From JBCBTD01 sp039818825 (GTDB lineage: Bacteria; Pseudomonadota; Alphaproteobacteria; Geminicoccales; Geminicoccaceae): a stretch of 22,565 nucleotides of DNA. Position 1 is the first letter of the stretch; every line of letters begins with the position of its first letter. Shown here in pieces: positions 15,292 through 22,565 of the stretch. A model generated the notes under the pieces. The model was not told the DNA's origin and did no database searches. It worked only from the letters and a program-made list of their open reading frames with translations. The DNA lies in the NCBI GenBank assembly GCA_039818825.1, contig JBCBTD010000064.1, positions 1 through 22,565 on the forward strand. Direction: 5' to 3'. Position numbers and translations under genes: made by a program.

Positions 15292-16134
15292 ATGGCGGCG
15301 ATCCCGACGACGGCGTTGCCGAGTGGCGAGACCGTGCCGGTCCTCGGTCAGGGCACCTGGCAGATGGGTGAGCGCCTCGGCGCCAAGTCGGACGAGGTGC
15401 GTGCCCTGCGCGTCGGCCTCGATCTCGGGATGAGCTTGATCGACACCGCCGAGATGTACGCCGACGGCGGGGCCGAGCAGGTCGTGCGCGAAGCGGTCCG
15501 TGGCCGCCGCGACGAGGTCTTCCTGGTCAGCAAGGTCTACCCGCAGAACGCTTCGTTCGAAGGCGCACAGCGGGCGTGCGAGCGCAGCCTCGGTCGGCTC
15601 GGCACCGATCGGATCGACCTCTATCTGCTGCACTGGCGCGGCCATCACCCGTTGGCCGAGACGGTCCGGGCGTTCGTCGAGCTGCAGGCCGCGGGCAAGA
15701 TCCGGCATTGGGGCGTCAGCAACCTCGACACCGACGAACTGGAGGAGCTGTGGCTGGTGGCCGACGGTTCGTCCTGCGCCACCGACCAGGTCCTGTTCAA
15801 CGTCGGCCGGCGTGGCCCCGAGCACGACCTGTTGCCGTGGTGCGGCGCCCGCGGCGTCCCGGTGATGGCGTACAGTCCCTTGGAGCAGGGCCGGCTGGAC
15901 GCGGGCACGGTCCTCGACGAGATCGGCGCGGCGCACGGCGTCGACCGCTATGCCGTGGCGCTCGCCTGGGTGCTCAACCGGCCCGGCATCGTCGCCATTC
16001 CGAAGGCGACGCGGCCGGCGCACGTGGAGGCGAACGCACGCGCCGTGGCGATCACGCTGACCGCCGACGAGCTGGCAGCGATCGACACGGCGTTCCCGCC
16101 GCCGGCGACCAAGCGCCCACTCGCCGTGCTCTGA
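15292..16134 (+). CDS. Aldo/keto reductase
   Basis: The 280-residue TIM-barrel oxidoreductase uses NADPH to reduce aldehydes or ketones. The catalytic tetrad is present: D51 and Y56 in LIDTAEMYADGG, K81 in VSKVYP and H114 in LLHWRG. The cofactor region includes GVSNLDTDEL and, near the end, IPKATRPAHVEANA. It resembles the 2,5-diketo-gluconate reductase / YeaE-type group that acts on methylglyoxal and related small carbonyls, but the substrate cannot be fixed. The ATG lies 3 bp after the GST stop, with no strong ribosome site of its own, which points to coupled translation. Confidence 0.92.
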   Translation: MAAIPTTALPSGETVPVLGQGTWQMGERLGAKSDEVRALRVGLDLGMSLIDTAEMYADGGAEQVVREAVRGRRDEVFLVSKVYPQNASFEGAQRACERSLGRLGTDRIDLYLLHWRGHHPLAETVRAFVELQAAGKIRHWGVSNLDTDELEELWLVADGSSCATDQVLFNVGRRGPEHDLLPWCGARGVPVMAYSPLEQGRLDAGTVLDEIGAAHGVDRYAVALAWVLNRPGIVAIPKATRPAHVEANARAVAITLTADELAAIDTAFPPPATKRPLAVL

Positions 16135-16214
16135 GCCGGCGCCGACCGACGGTTGCGGCCGACGACGTTTCGCGTTGCATCATTGACGTCCGGGTCTTTC
16201 GACCGGATAAGGTC

Positions 16215-17723
16215 ATGACAGTCATCGCGTTGCGGTTTGGGCGGTTATTGTCAAATCTACTTAAAATTACTCTGTTCTCGTTCGCCCTCTTGTTGGGCGG
16301 AGCGGCGTCGGCTGCTGAACGAGCGGCGCCACAAAAGCCTTTGGTCCTGACGAATTCAGCGTCGTGGCTGCCCTATGCTTTCATCGACGAGCAGGGCCAG
16401 CCGCGGGGGATGCTGATCGACCTTTGGAGGCTGGCGGCGGAGCGCGCCGGGATCGAGGTCGCGTTCGCGCTGGTCGATTGGCAGGACTCGTTGACGATGC
16501 TCGGCGACGGTCGTGCCGACGCCCATGCCGGCTTGAACGTGTCGGCAAGCCACGACGAGGCGTTCTGGTTCTCGGATGGGTTTCTCAGCGTGAAGACGTT
16601 GCTGTTTGCGCGGCGCGGTACCCACACCCGCGCCCTTGCCGAGCTTGGCCGCCAGCCGGTCGGTGTGGTCGCCGACAGCTTCGACGAAGAGTATCTGACG
16701 ACCAACCTGCCGGCGATCGACATCGTCGGCTTCGCCAACAGCACGGCGATGCTGGACGCGGCGATCGCGGGCGATCTCGATCATTTCATCGCCGACTATC
16801 CGACCGGTTTTTATCGGCTGCTGGTCGAAGGGGCCATCGACGAGTTCGAGGCGGTCGAGGTCGTGTTCGTGCAAGCGCTGCACGCGGCGGTGCGGAACGG
16901 CGACAGGGCCACCTTGGCGGTCGTCGACGCGGCCCTCGGCACGATCGATGCGGCCGACGTGGAGGCGATCCGCGAGCGCTGGGTGGTGCCGCCGGAACCG
17001 CGGCCACCCTGGCTGATCCCGACGGTGATCGCCGCCTGTATCGCCGTGCTGACCGCCGCCGTCCTGCTGCACTACCTGACGCTCCGTCGCGCCGTTCGCA
17101 CCACCGGTGCGGCGTTGCGCGCGTCGATCGACCAGTTGGAGGCGCTCAACACGGCGCTCGAGCGTGAGGCGAACCTGGATCCGTTGACCGGCATCGCCAA
17201 CCGCCGCCGCTTCGTCGACATCGCGCTCGGCGAGATCGATCGCAGCCGACGCTACGGCCGTCCCGTCACGCTGGCGTTGTTCGACGTCGACGGCTTCAAG
17301 GGGATCAACGACCGGCTGGGCCACATGGGTGGTGACGCGGCGCTCCGCGCCATCGCCGATGCGCTCCGGTTCGTCGTCCGCCGTACCGATTTGCCGGCCC
17401 GCTTGGGCGGCGACGAGTTCGTCGTGCTCATGCCGGAGGTCGACGTCGACGAGGCGGAGTGGCTGGCGCGCCGCGCCGTTGCCGCGGTCCACGGGCTGAA
17501 CTTCGCCCACGATGGGCGATCGGCCTCCCTTGGCCTGAGCTGGGGCGTCGCCGGCTTGGCCGGCGGCCAGTCGCTGGAAGCTTGGCTCGGGGCCGCGGAT
17601 GCCGAGCTGTATCGTCGCAAGGCGGCCCGGCGCACCACCGCCAGGGGATCGCCCGAGGCTGGAGCACCAACCGGTTCGGGCGTTGGCCTACCGGCCGGTT
17701 CGGCCTCGCCCGTGCTCCGCTGA
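16215..17723 (+). CDS. Diguanylate cyclase with periplasmic solute-binding sensor domain
   Basis: The 502-residue membrane protein should make cyclic di-GMP in response to a periplasmic ligand. In order: signal peptide (1-34, ending ASAAE); a SBP_bac_3-type amino-acid-binding-like domain (about 42-258; LVLTNSASWLPYAF, GMLIDLWRLAAERAGI, VGVVADSFDEEYL); a transmembrane helix at about 266-290; a short coiled linker (300-320); and a GGDEF domain (322-480). Active-site residues are intact: FDVDGFKGIND (356-366) and GGDEF (398-402). RRTD at 389-392, five residues before GGDEF, is a proper inhibitory I-site. The C-terminal 25 residues are a Gly/Ser/Pro-rich tail. There is no EAL domain. The ATG at 16215 follows AAGG, and the start region is AT-richer than its flanks. 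Confidence 0.92.
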   Translation: MTVIALRFGRLLSNLLKITLFSFALLLGGAASAAERAAPQKPLVLTNSASWLPYAFIDEQGQPRGMLIDLWRLAAERAGIEVAFALVDWQDSLTMLGDGRADAHAGLNVSASHDEAFWFSDGFLSVKTLLFARRGTHTRALAELGRQPVGVVADSFDEEYLTTNLPAIDIVGFANSTAMLDAAIAGDLDHFIADYPTGFYRLLVEGAIDEFEAVEVVFVQALHAAVRNGDRATLAVVDAALGTIDAADVEAIRERWVVPPEPRPPWLIPTVIAACIAVLTAAVLLHYLTLRRAVRTTGAALRASIDQLEALNTALEREANLDPLTGIANRRRFVDIALGEIDRSRRYGRPVTLALFDVDGFKGINDRLGHMGGDAALRAIADALRFVVRRTDLPARLGGDEFVVLMPEVDVDEAEWLARRAVAAVHGLNFAHDGRSASLGLSWGVAGLAGGQSLEAWLGAADAELYRRKAARRTTARGSPEAGAPTGSGVGLPAGSASPVLR

Positions 17724-17831
17724 ACCAGTCTCTGCACGTTCCGCGCCACCCGGATGCGTCTCCCGGCCGCCACGCCGGATGACGTCACGTGCGCGCCGGC
17801 CGGGCGTCCGCGTGGTGCTCGAACCGGTCGT

Positions 17832-18365
17832 TCACGCGGGCAGTTGCAGGACGCTGCGCATCGGTGCGCCGAGCTTGTCGGCGCCGCCGAGGCCCATCAG
17901 CTCCATGAGGAACACGCAGCCCATGGTTTCGACGCCGGCATCGTTCAACAGACGGATGGCGGCGGCGGCGGTGCCGCCCGTGGCCAGGAGGTCGTCGATG
18001 ATGACGATCTTTTGGCCCGCCTGGACGAGGTCGGCGGAAACCTCGACGACGTCGTTGCCGTATTCGAGCGTGTAGGCATGGCTGTGGACGTGGCCCGGCA
18101 GCTTGCCGCGCTTTCGGACCATGACCATGCCGAGCCCCAGCTCGACCGCGATCGGGGCGGCGAAGATGAAGCCGCGGCTCTCGATCGCGACCAGGGTATC
18201 GGGAACGAACGGCTCGACTTCCCGCGCCATGGCGCGGATCGCCGTCCGCCAGGCACCGGCGTGGGCCAACAGCGTCGAGATGTCGTAGAACTGGATGCCT
18301 GCTTTGGGGAAATCCGGCACGACGCGGATGTGCCGACGGAGGTCGTTTGGATGGTCGTGGCTCAT
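17832..18365 (-). CDS. apt: Adenine phosphoribosyltransferase
   Basis: The 177-residue purine salvage enzyme converts adenine and PRPP to AMP. VVPDFPKAGIQFYDIS (15-30) is the characteristic Apt N-terminus, IESRGFIFAAPIA (61-73) follows, and VIIDDLLATGGTAAAA (121-136) is the PRPP-binding loop. Length is normal. The ATG at 18365 is the only start that fits the family; no strong Shine-Dalgarno precedes it. Its first 15 bp overlap, on the opposite strand, the first 15 bp of the divergent DUF192 gene, so each gene's leader lies inside the other's coding sequence. Its 3' end is convergent with the diguanylate cyclase gene 108 bp away. Confidence 0.95.
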   Translation of the reverse strand: MSHDHPNDLRRHIRVVPDFPKAGIQFYDISTLLAHAGAWRTAIRAMAREVEPFVPDTLVAIESRGFIFAAPIAVELGLGMVMVRKRGKLPGHVHSHAYTLEYGNDVVEVSADLVQAGQKIVIIDDLLATGGTAAAAIRLLNDAGVETMGCVFLMELMGLGGADKLGAPMRSVLQLPA

Positions 18366-18821
18366 GGGCGCCGGTTCGCTCTCGGTTTGATCGTTGGTGT
18401 CCTGCTCGTCGTAGCAGCGCCAAGGCTCGAAGCGGAGACCTCCGAAACGGTGCCGGTGGTGGTCGCCACCGCGACCGGCGAGCATCTGTTCCGCGCGGAA
18501 GTCGCGGCGACGCCTGCCGAGCGCAACCGTGGGCTGATGTTCCGCGAGCACATGGATCAGGACGCCGGCATGGTGTTTCTGTTCGACCCGCCGCAGCGGG
18601 CCGCGTTCTGGATGAAGAACACGCTGATCCCCCTCGACATGCTGTTCCTCGACCGCGCCGGGCAGATCGTCTTCATTGCGGCGAACACCGAGCCGCTCTC
18701 GGAAACGAGCCACGGCCCCGCCGTGCCGGTGAGTGCGGTGCTGGAGATCAACGGCGGGCTCAGTGAGCGGCTGGGAATCGACGTGGGCGACACCGTACGA
18801 AGCCCGGCGCTGCGCCGTTGA
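18351..18821 (+). CDS. Secreted DUF192 family protein
   Basis: The 156-residue protein has an N-terminal signal peptide (MVVAHGRRFALGLIVGVLLV through about residue 28, ending RLEA before ETSE). A single DUF192 domain follows: FRAEVAATPAERNRGLMFRE, MVFLFDPPQRAAFWMKNT, LIPLDMLFLDRAGQIVFI and a closing VLEINGGLSERLGIDVGDTV. The family is widespread and periplasmic or extracytoplasmic, with no established biochemical role. The ATG at 18351 is chosen because GGAGG lies eight bases upstream (18338-18342), even though this makes it overlap apt on the other strand by 15 bp. A start at a later codon would cut the signal peptide. Confidence 0.88.
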   Translation: MVVAHGRRFALGLIVGVLLVVAAPRLEAETSETVPVVVATATGEHLFRAEVAATPAERNRGLMFREHMDQDAGMVFLFDPPQRAAFWMKNTLIPLDMLFLDRAGQIVFIAANTEPLSETSHGPAVPVSAVLEINGGLSERLGIDVGDTVRSPALRR

Positions 18822-18822
18822 C

Positions 18823-18842
18823 GTGCGCCGGGCGCACCCGGC
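18823..18842. terminator. Hairpin between convergent DUF192 and bluB genes
   Basis: GCCGGG-CGCA-CCCGGC (18827-18842) is a 6-bp GC stem with a tetraloop. It overlaps another perfect dyad GTGCGCC-G-GGCGCAC (18823-18837). It lies just after the DUF192 stop in the 42-bp gap to the convergent bluB stop. There is no T-tract, but position and stem strength suit a shared transcription end. Confidence 0.4.
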
Positions 18843-18863
18843 TCCGAACTCCAGCAGTTTGCG

Positions 18864-19550
18864 TCAGCCCGTCCTACCTTCCGGCCAGCGTCCTTCGAAG
18901 ACGAGTTCGTCGAGCGACAAGCGCTCGTTCCAGCCCTTCGCCTCCAGTTCCGGGCGGACGTAGAGCTGCTCGACGTAGCCCAGGCAGAGGTAAGCGACGA
19001 TCTCGATCCGGTCGGGAATTCCCAGTAGTCGTTTGAGATCGGCATCGCGAAAAACACTCACCCAGCCCATCCCGATGCCCTCGCAGCGAGCCGCCAGCCA
19101 CAAGTTCTGCACGGCGCAAACGGTGCTGTAGAGATCCATGTTGGCGTTGTGCGTGCGCCCCAGCACGACATCGCCGCTTCGGTCGCGGTCGCAGGTGACA
19201 CAGATGTTGAGGGGTGATTTGCGAATTCCCTCCAGCTTGAGTGATCGGTATTTGGACTTCCGCGCCTCGGGGAACATGGCGACCGCTTCTTCGTTGGCAC
19301 TGGAGAAGGCTTGCCAGATCTCGTGGCGTTGAGCCCGTTCGCGAATCAGGATGAAGTTCCAGGGTTGCATGAACCCAACCGACGGTGCGCGGTGCGCTGC
19401 CTCCAGCAGACGGCGGACGACGGGGTCGGCGATCGGCGTCGGCAGGAACTGGTCGCGGACGTCGCGACGCGCGTAGATCGCTTTGTAGACGGCGGCGCGT
19501 TCCGCCTCGGAGAAGGCAGCAGCAGGGGCGAGTAGGTCGTCGTTCTGCAT
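18864..19550 (-). CDS. bluB: 5,6-dimethylbenzimidazole synthase
   Basis: The 228-residue flavin-destroying nitroreductase-fold enzyme turns reduced FMN and oxygen into 5,6-dimethylbenzimidazole, the lower ligand of vitamin B12. The sequence closely follows Sinorhizobium BluB: YARRDVRDQFLPTPI (26-40), HRAPSVGFMQPWNF (53-66), KYRSLKLEGIRKSPLNICVT (100-119), LGRTHNANMDLYSTVCAVQN (130-149) and EGIGMGWVSVF (157-167). The aspartates of RRDVRD and the serine of GWVS cover the positions reported as important for catalysis. The ATG at 19550 has AGGGA seven bases upstream; an in-frame ATG six codons earlier is possible. I looked for a cobalamin riboswitch in the leader and saw no B12 box. No other cobalamin gene is near. 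Confidence 0.93.
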   Translation of the reverse strand: MQNDDLLAPAAAFSEAERAAVYKAIYARRDVRDQFLPTPIADPVVRRLLEAAHRAPSVGFMQPWNFILIRERAQRHEIWQAFSSANEEAVAMFPEARKSKYRSLKLEGIRKSPLNICVTCDRDRSGDVVLGRTHNANMDLYSTVCAVQNLWLAARCEGIGMGWVSVFRDADLKRLLGIPDRIEIVAYLCLGYVEQLYVRPELEAKGWNERLSLDELVFEGRWPEGRTG

Positions 19551-19760
19551 CGTTGGTCCCTGCGACATGCCGTGACGTCGGCCGGCAATGAGGAGGCGCG
19601 CCCATCGTCGAGCCGGCAGCACCCGAAGGAGCCATCATGCACGCGGCCAACCGGCGACGGCAACGCCGGGTGGGGTCGTGCCTTCTGGGGAGCGGTCGAC
19701 CATCAAGGCCCGGCCGAGGGCCGTCGGCGCGGGGGGCGGCGAGGGTGAGGCCGGCGCCGC

Positions 19761-22220
19761 TCAACCGGCGGCGTCGGGCTCGGGCTCGGCAAGCTGTCGC
19801 CTCAGCAACTTGCCGTTGCGGTTGCGCGGCAGACGGTCGACTTGGCGAACCCGGCGCGGGGCGAATTCCGGTCCGAGATGCTGCATGACCCAGGCCCGCA
19901 GCTCCCCCGCGGTCGGTGCCGCGAGTACCGGATCGTCGTACGGTTCGACGACGGCGACGATGCAGGCGCCACCCGCGTCGTCGACGCCTGGAACGACGGC
20001 GGCGGCAGCGACCGCCGGATGTTCTTCGAGCACGGCCTCGATGGGCCGCGGCATGACCAACTGTCCCGTCGCGATGCTGAAGAGATCGTCCGGGCGACCG
20101 ACGACCTCGACGCGGCCGTCGTCGCTGTGGCGAACGACGTCGTTCGGCGTGAACCAAGCGCCGGCGAGCGCATGCCGGTCGATCCCTGCCTCGGTGACGT
20201 AGCCCTCCATGGTGCCGTCGTGGAGCACCCAGCAGGTGCCGGCAGCACCCGGCGCCGCCACCTGGCCGTCGTCGTCGCGGATTTGGCGGACGATCGGCAA
20301 AGCGATGGGTACGGGCCCGCTGGCCGGCCCCGTGCGCTCGGCAGCCAGTGTCCCGCATTCGGTCGTGCCGTAGTTCAAGAGGTAGGTGACGCTCAGCCGG
20401 GCGACGAGCTCGTCGCGCAGCGTCGGCGCCAGATGAGCCCCGCCGCTTTGCAAGGTGGTCAGTGACCGGATCGGCGAGAGGCGGCCGCTGGCAAGCGCGT
20501 CGTGCAAGCTCGAGGCGACTGCACTCGACAAGAGCAACCGTGTGGCGCTGTGGTCGTCTGCCAGCGCCCACAGCCGAAAGAGGTGCCCGGGCTGAGGGGC
20601 GACGCCGAGCAGGTGCGCAGCGCCGACGACGGCCGGACAGAGGAACGCCGCGCGCCATTCGTTCACCGTCGCCGGCACTTGGCTGGTCAGGATCCGGTCG
20701 TCCGCCTGCCAGCCGTAGGCGCGGCTGCTGCTGAGAGCGCTCGTGACGATGGCACGAGCACCGGTCAAGACCGCCTTCGACCGGCCGGTGGTGCCGGACG
20801 TCAGACTGATCACCGCGGCCGCGCCGTCGTCCTTTGGCCAAGCCCGGGGTTCCGATGGCGTCGGTGCGTTTTCGCTGGTGTCGACCAGCGTCGCGGCGAA
20901 CGGGACCAGGTTGACACGCGCGTCGTCGGCGAGCGCGCGGCCAGGCGCTTTGGAGCGGTCGGCGAAGACCGCCTCGAGCTGCAATCTCCGGCTCAGGTCC
21001 GCCACCGCGTCCGCCGGGGTGGTCGGCGGGATCGCCGTCAGGGTCAGACCGTAGCAGAGCCCGGCCCAGATGAGGGCGAACAGCTCCACACTAGGTTCGG
21101 TGACGATGCCGATCCGGCCGCCAGGCGCCACGCCCAAGTCACCGAGCGCGGCGGCGAACCGGGCGACGAGGCGATCGGCTTCGGCGTAGGTGAGCGCTGT
21201 CCCATCGTGGAGGATCAAGGCTTGTCGGTCGCCGTGGCGGGCCACCGCCCGGCGCCAAAGCACCCGCGGCGTCGTCTCTGACGGGGCCGGCAATGGCTCG
21301 CCGGTGGCGAGGTAGTGATGCAGGCGGGCGGCAGCGGCGGTCGCCCGCACCGGCTGGACGAGGCCATCCCTTGCCAGGGCGAGTGCGGACATGGCGACAT
21401 CGGCGTAAGGCCGCTCGCAGTGCCGGGCGATCGCCCCGAGCGTCAGCCCGCGACGACCGAAATGAACGATCTCGACGGCGGTCGGATCGAGCGCCCGGCC
21501 GTCTCCGGTGACACCGTTGTCGAGGGCCTTCGGCCCGAGCCGACGAACCAGCAGGCGAAGGTGCGGATCGAGCTGGGCCGGCACAGGTTCCGGCCGAGCT
21601 GTTGTGGTGTCGAGCCAGACTGCGTCGCCGACATGGCGATCGTGGCCGGCAGCATCGAGCCAGGCGCCCGGCAGCGCCGTGTCGCCGCGGACGATGACGT
21701 CGAACGGTTTGGCCAAGGGTGTTGGGGCCACGCTCGCTGCGGCGAACGCGACCGCGTGGTTGGTCGCCCGCTCGCCGGTCCGGAGGAAACCATGGGCCGC
21801 TGCCGGCGAAGGCGCCTGGCGGCCGCGATCGAGGAGCGACGTGACCTTCGCCGCAGGACAGCCCGCGGCGATCAACTCGCCGACGAGGCCGCCGCCGCCG
21901 AGCACCAGCACGGTCCGCGGTCGCAGCGCCGCCGTTTGGTCGACCAATCCCGCGAGGACGTTCGGCGGCGGCGGCGGCCGGACGTCGTCGGGCGGCTCGG
22001 TCCACAGCCGCACCGCGTCGAGGGGCCAGCCGATCGCGAGCCGTTCGAGCGCCGTGCCCCGAGGTAGGGGCGTCACGCCGGCGGACCGTGCGCGGTCGTG
22101 GTAGGCGATGCCCTCGACCACCGGCACCGTCACGCCATCCGGTTCGACGTGCCAGACTGCCCGGTCTTCGGTCAGGGCGGGTTGCGGCTGGCGAGGGGCG
22201 TCGGACATGGGCGATCGCAT
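19761..22220 (-). CDS. Adenylate-forming (acyl-CoA synthetase-like) ligase with unusual N-terminal extension
   Basis: The 819-residue protein carries an ANL-superfamily ligase in residues about 315-815: LTSGTTGRSKAVLTG (473-487, ATP loop), NYGTTECG (616-623), the PND aspartate D694, GRPDDLFSIATGQLVMP (708-724) and the C-terminal RNRNGKLLRR with the adenylation lysine. It should activate a carboxylic acid as AMP ester; the acid is unknown. The first ~310 residues are not part of the family. Residues ~100-205 look Rossmann-like (RTVLVLGGGGLVGELIAAG, then FDVIVRGD), and ~248-292 look like a small winged-helix (IVHFGRRGLTLGAIARHCER). No carrier-protein domain is present. ATGs at 22220 and 22208 both lack a clear ribosome site. 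It stands alone upstream of bluB, with a 210-bp gap. Confidence 0.8.
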   Translation of the reverse strand: MRSPMSDAPRQPQPALTEDRAVWHVEPDGVTVPVVEGIAYHDRARSAGVTPLPRGTALERLAIGWPLDAVRLWTEPPDDVRPPPPPNVLAGLVDQTAALRPRTVLVLGGGGLVGELIAAGCPAAKVTSLLDRGRQAPSPAAAHGFLRTGERATNHAVAFAAASVAPTPLAKPFDVIVRGDTALPGAWLDAAGHDRHVGDAVWLDTTTARPEPVPAQLDPHLRLLVRRLGPKALDNGVTGDGRALDPTAVEIVHFGRRGLTLGAIARHCERPYADVAMSALALARDGLVQPVRATAAAARLHHYLATGEPLPAPSETTPRVLWRRAVARHGDRQALILHDGTALTYAEADRLVARFAAALGDLGVAPGGRIGIVTEPSVELFALIWAGLCYGLTLTAIPPTTPADAVADLSRRLQLEAVFADRSKAPGRALADDARVNLVPFAATLVDTSENAPTPSEPRAWPKDDGAAAVISLTSGTTGRSKAVLTGARAIVTSALSSSRAYGWQADDRILTSQVPATVNEWRAAFLCPAVVGAAHLLGVAPQPGHLFRLWALADDHSATRLLLSSAVASSLHDALASGRLSPIRSLTTLQSGGAHLAPTLRDELVARLSVTYLLNYGTTECGTLAAERTGPASGPVPIALPIVRQIRDDDGQVAAPGAAGTCWVLHDGTMEGYVTEAGIDRHALAGAWFTPNDVVRHSDDGRVEVVGRPDDLFSIATGQLVMPRPIEAVLEEHPAVAAAAVVPGVDDAGGACIVAVVEPYDDPVLAAPTAGELRAWVMQHLGPEFAPRRVRQVDRLPRNRNGKLLRRQLAEPEPDAAG

Positions 22221-22455
22221 GGTGAACGGGTCGCCGCGTCCGCGAGGCCGCAGGCAACGATCCCGCTGTCATGCCCGGCGGTGGTGATGAGCCGCAACCG
22301 TCAGGCCATCGGTCGAGCCGACGAACCGCCGGCGACGCGCCCTGGAATGCACCGTCGCGCCAACACGGCGCCGGTTCTCTGGCGCCGAATGATTGCTCAT
22401 GTGCCATGATACGCGAAGGTCGGATCGGGTACGGCTGCGGCGCGGTGAAGGTCGC

Positions 22456-22565
22456 ATGAGCATTTTGGGTTTGGACTTTGGGATGGTGTCGGGCTGGGGG
22501 CGTCTGGGTTCGGGGCTTTCGGTTCCGGTGTTGGAGGGGATCGCGCGGTTCGACCATGTGTCGGG
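22456..22565 (+). CDS. RuvC/RNase-H-fold-like protein, N-terminal fragment
   Basis: Only the first 36 codons are in the window: MSILGLDFGMVSGWGRLGSG, then LSVPVLEG and IARFDHVS. The opening hydrophobic strand with an aspartate and glycine, followed by a T/S-GW motif, resembles the first strand of RuvC-type Holliday junction resolvases and their phage relatives (ILGIDPGxxxTGW, ALDxAxxTGWA). The ATG has GAAGG five bases upstream. Codon use (TTG, TTT, GGG, GGT, TCG) differs from the C-ending bias of the neighbours, hinting at a mobile or phage origin. The call rests on a short match and cannot be confirmed without the rest of the gene. Confidence 0.45.
   Translation, partial: MSILGLDFGMVSGWGRLGSGLSVPVLEGIARFDHVS

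Noticed and set aside
14698..16023. 441-codon minus-strand frame opposite GST and aldo/keto reductase
   Set aside because: Both plus-strand genes have intact catalytic motifs and operon spacing; the antisense frame has none.
17724..17831. TGACGTCA palindrome in the convergent gap between the diguanylate cyclase and apt
   Set aside because: An 8-bp palindrome between two convergent 3' ends is expected by chance and has no promoter to regulate.
19551..19760. Cobalamin riboswitch in the bluB leader, and a small plus-strand ORF starting at 19637
   Set aside because: No B12 box or the usual conserved loops were seen on the bluB strand. The ORF has a GGAG before its ATG but runs into the ligase 3' end and codes an Arg-rich sequence typical of shadows.
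18874..20841. Very long minus-strand frame across bluB and the ligase
   Set aside because: It is a frame-shifted shadow running through two genes, extremely Arg-rich and without a plausible start.
22221..22455. Possible attachment site, tRNA or promoter structure before the RuvC-like gene
   Set aside because: No tRNA end, direct repeat or clear promoter hexamers could be identified; only a mildly AT-richer segment around 22388-22415.

Overview
The window is GC-rich and almost fully coding. It reads as chromosome of a Gram-negative alphaproteobacterium: there is a KDO cytidylyltransferase (LPS synthesis) next to an alphaproteobacterial-type prephenate dehydratase, a DUF1127 protein, a BluB of the Sinorhizobium type and a Caulobacter-type sugar-acid dehydratase. 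A Rhodospirillales-like host is a reasonable guess but cannot be proven from this sequence alone. No rRNA, tRNA, CRISPR array or complete insertion sequence was recognised.

Layout. Positions 1-1105 (+) hold the 3' end of kdsB and pheA, which overlap by 4 bp. Positions 1130-7744 (-) hold a leucine/isovalerate catabolic (liu-type) operon read right to left: methylcrotonyl-CoA carboxylase carboxyltransferase, methylglutaconyl-CoA hydratase, the biotin-carrying carboxylase subunit, HMG-CoA lyase, then a class I/II aminotransferase. Three of these junctions are overlapping or nearly so (two GTGA overlaps, one stop codon embedded in a Shine-Dalgarno). Isovaleryl-CoA dehydrogenase is not in the window. 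Next to the operon start lies a 5'-truncated class III adenylate cyclase remnant. Positions 8102-9290 (-) carry a DUF1127 protein with a palindromic operator candidate upstream, and a SAM methyltransferase.

Positions about 9330-12320 look like an accessory patch. They hold a protein of unknown function with an STGPRT/NALTHGL motif, a frameshifted AbrB-like antitoxin remnant, a GFA-family zinc protein, a hotdog thioesterase with less GC-biased codons, and a toxin-antitoxin locus. In that locus the DUF6516/TumE-like toxin is frameshifted while its HTH antitoxin is intact, and a perfect inverted repeat sits at the promoter.

Positions 12341-14122 (-) encode a xylonate-type IlvD/EDD dehydratase, followed upstream by a 94-residue unknown protein. 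Positions 14683-17723 (+) encode a glutathione S-transferase, an aldo/keto reductase and a periplasmic-sensor diguanylate cyclase. Then come apt (-) and a secreted DUF192 protein (+), whose 5' ends overlap on opposite strands. bluB (-) follows, then a large adenylate-forming ligase with an unusual N-terminal extension (-). At the right edge is the first 36 codons of a gene that resembles RuvC/RNase-H-fold resolvases.

The most unusual items are the broken TumE-type toxin beside an intact antitoxin, the second broken (AbrB-like) antitoxin 2 kb away, the ligase fusion, and the right-edge RuvC-like gene with a different codon bias. I saw no clearly new multi-gene system.
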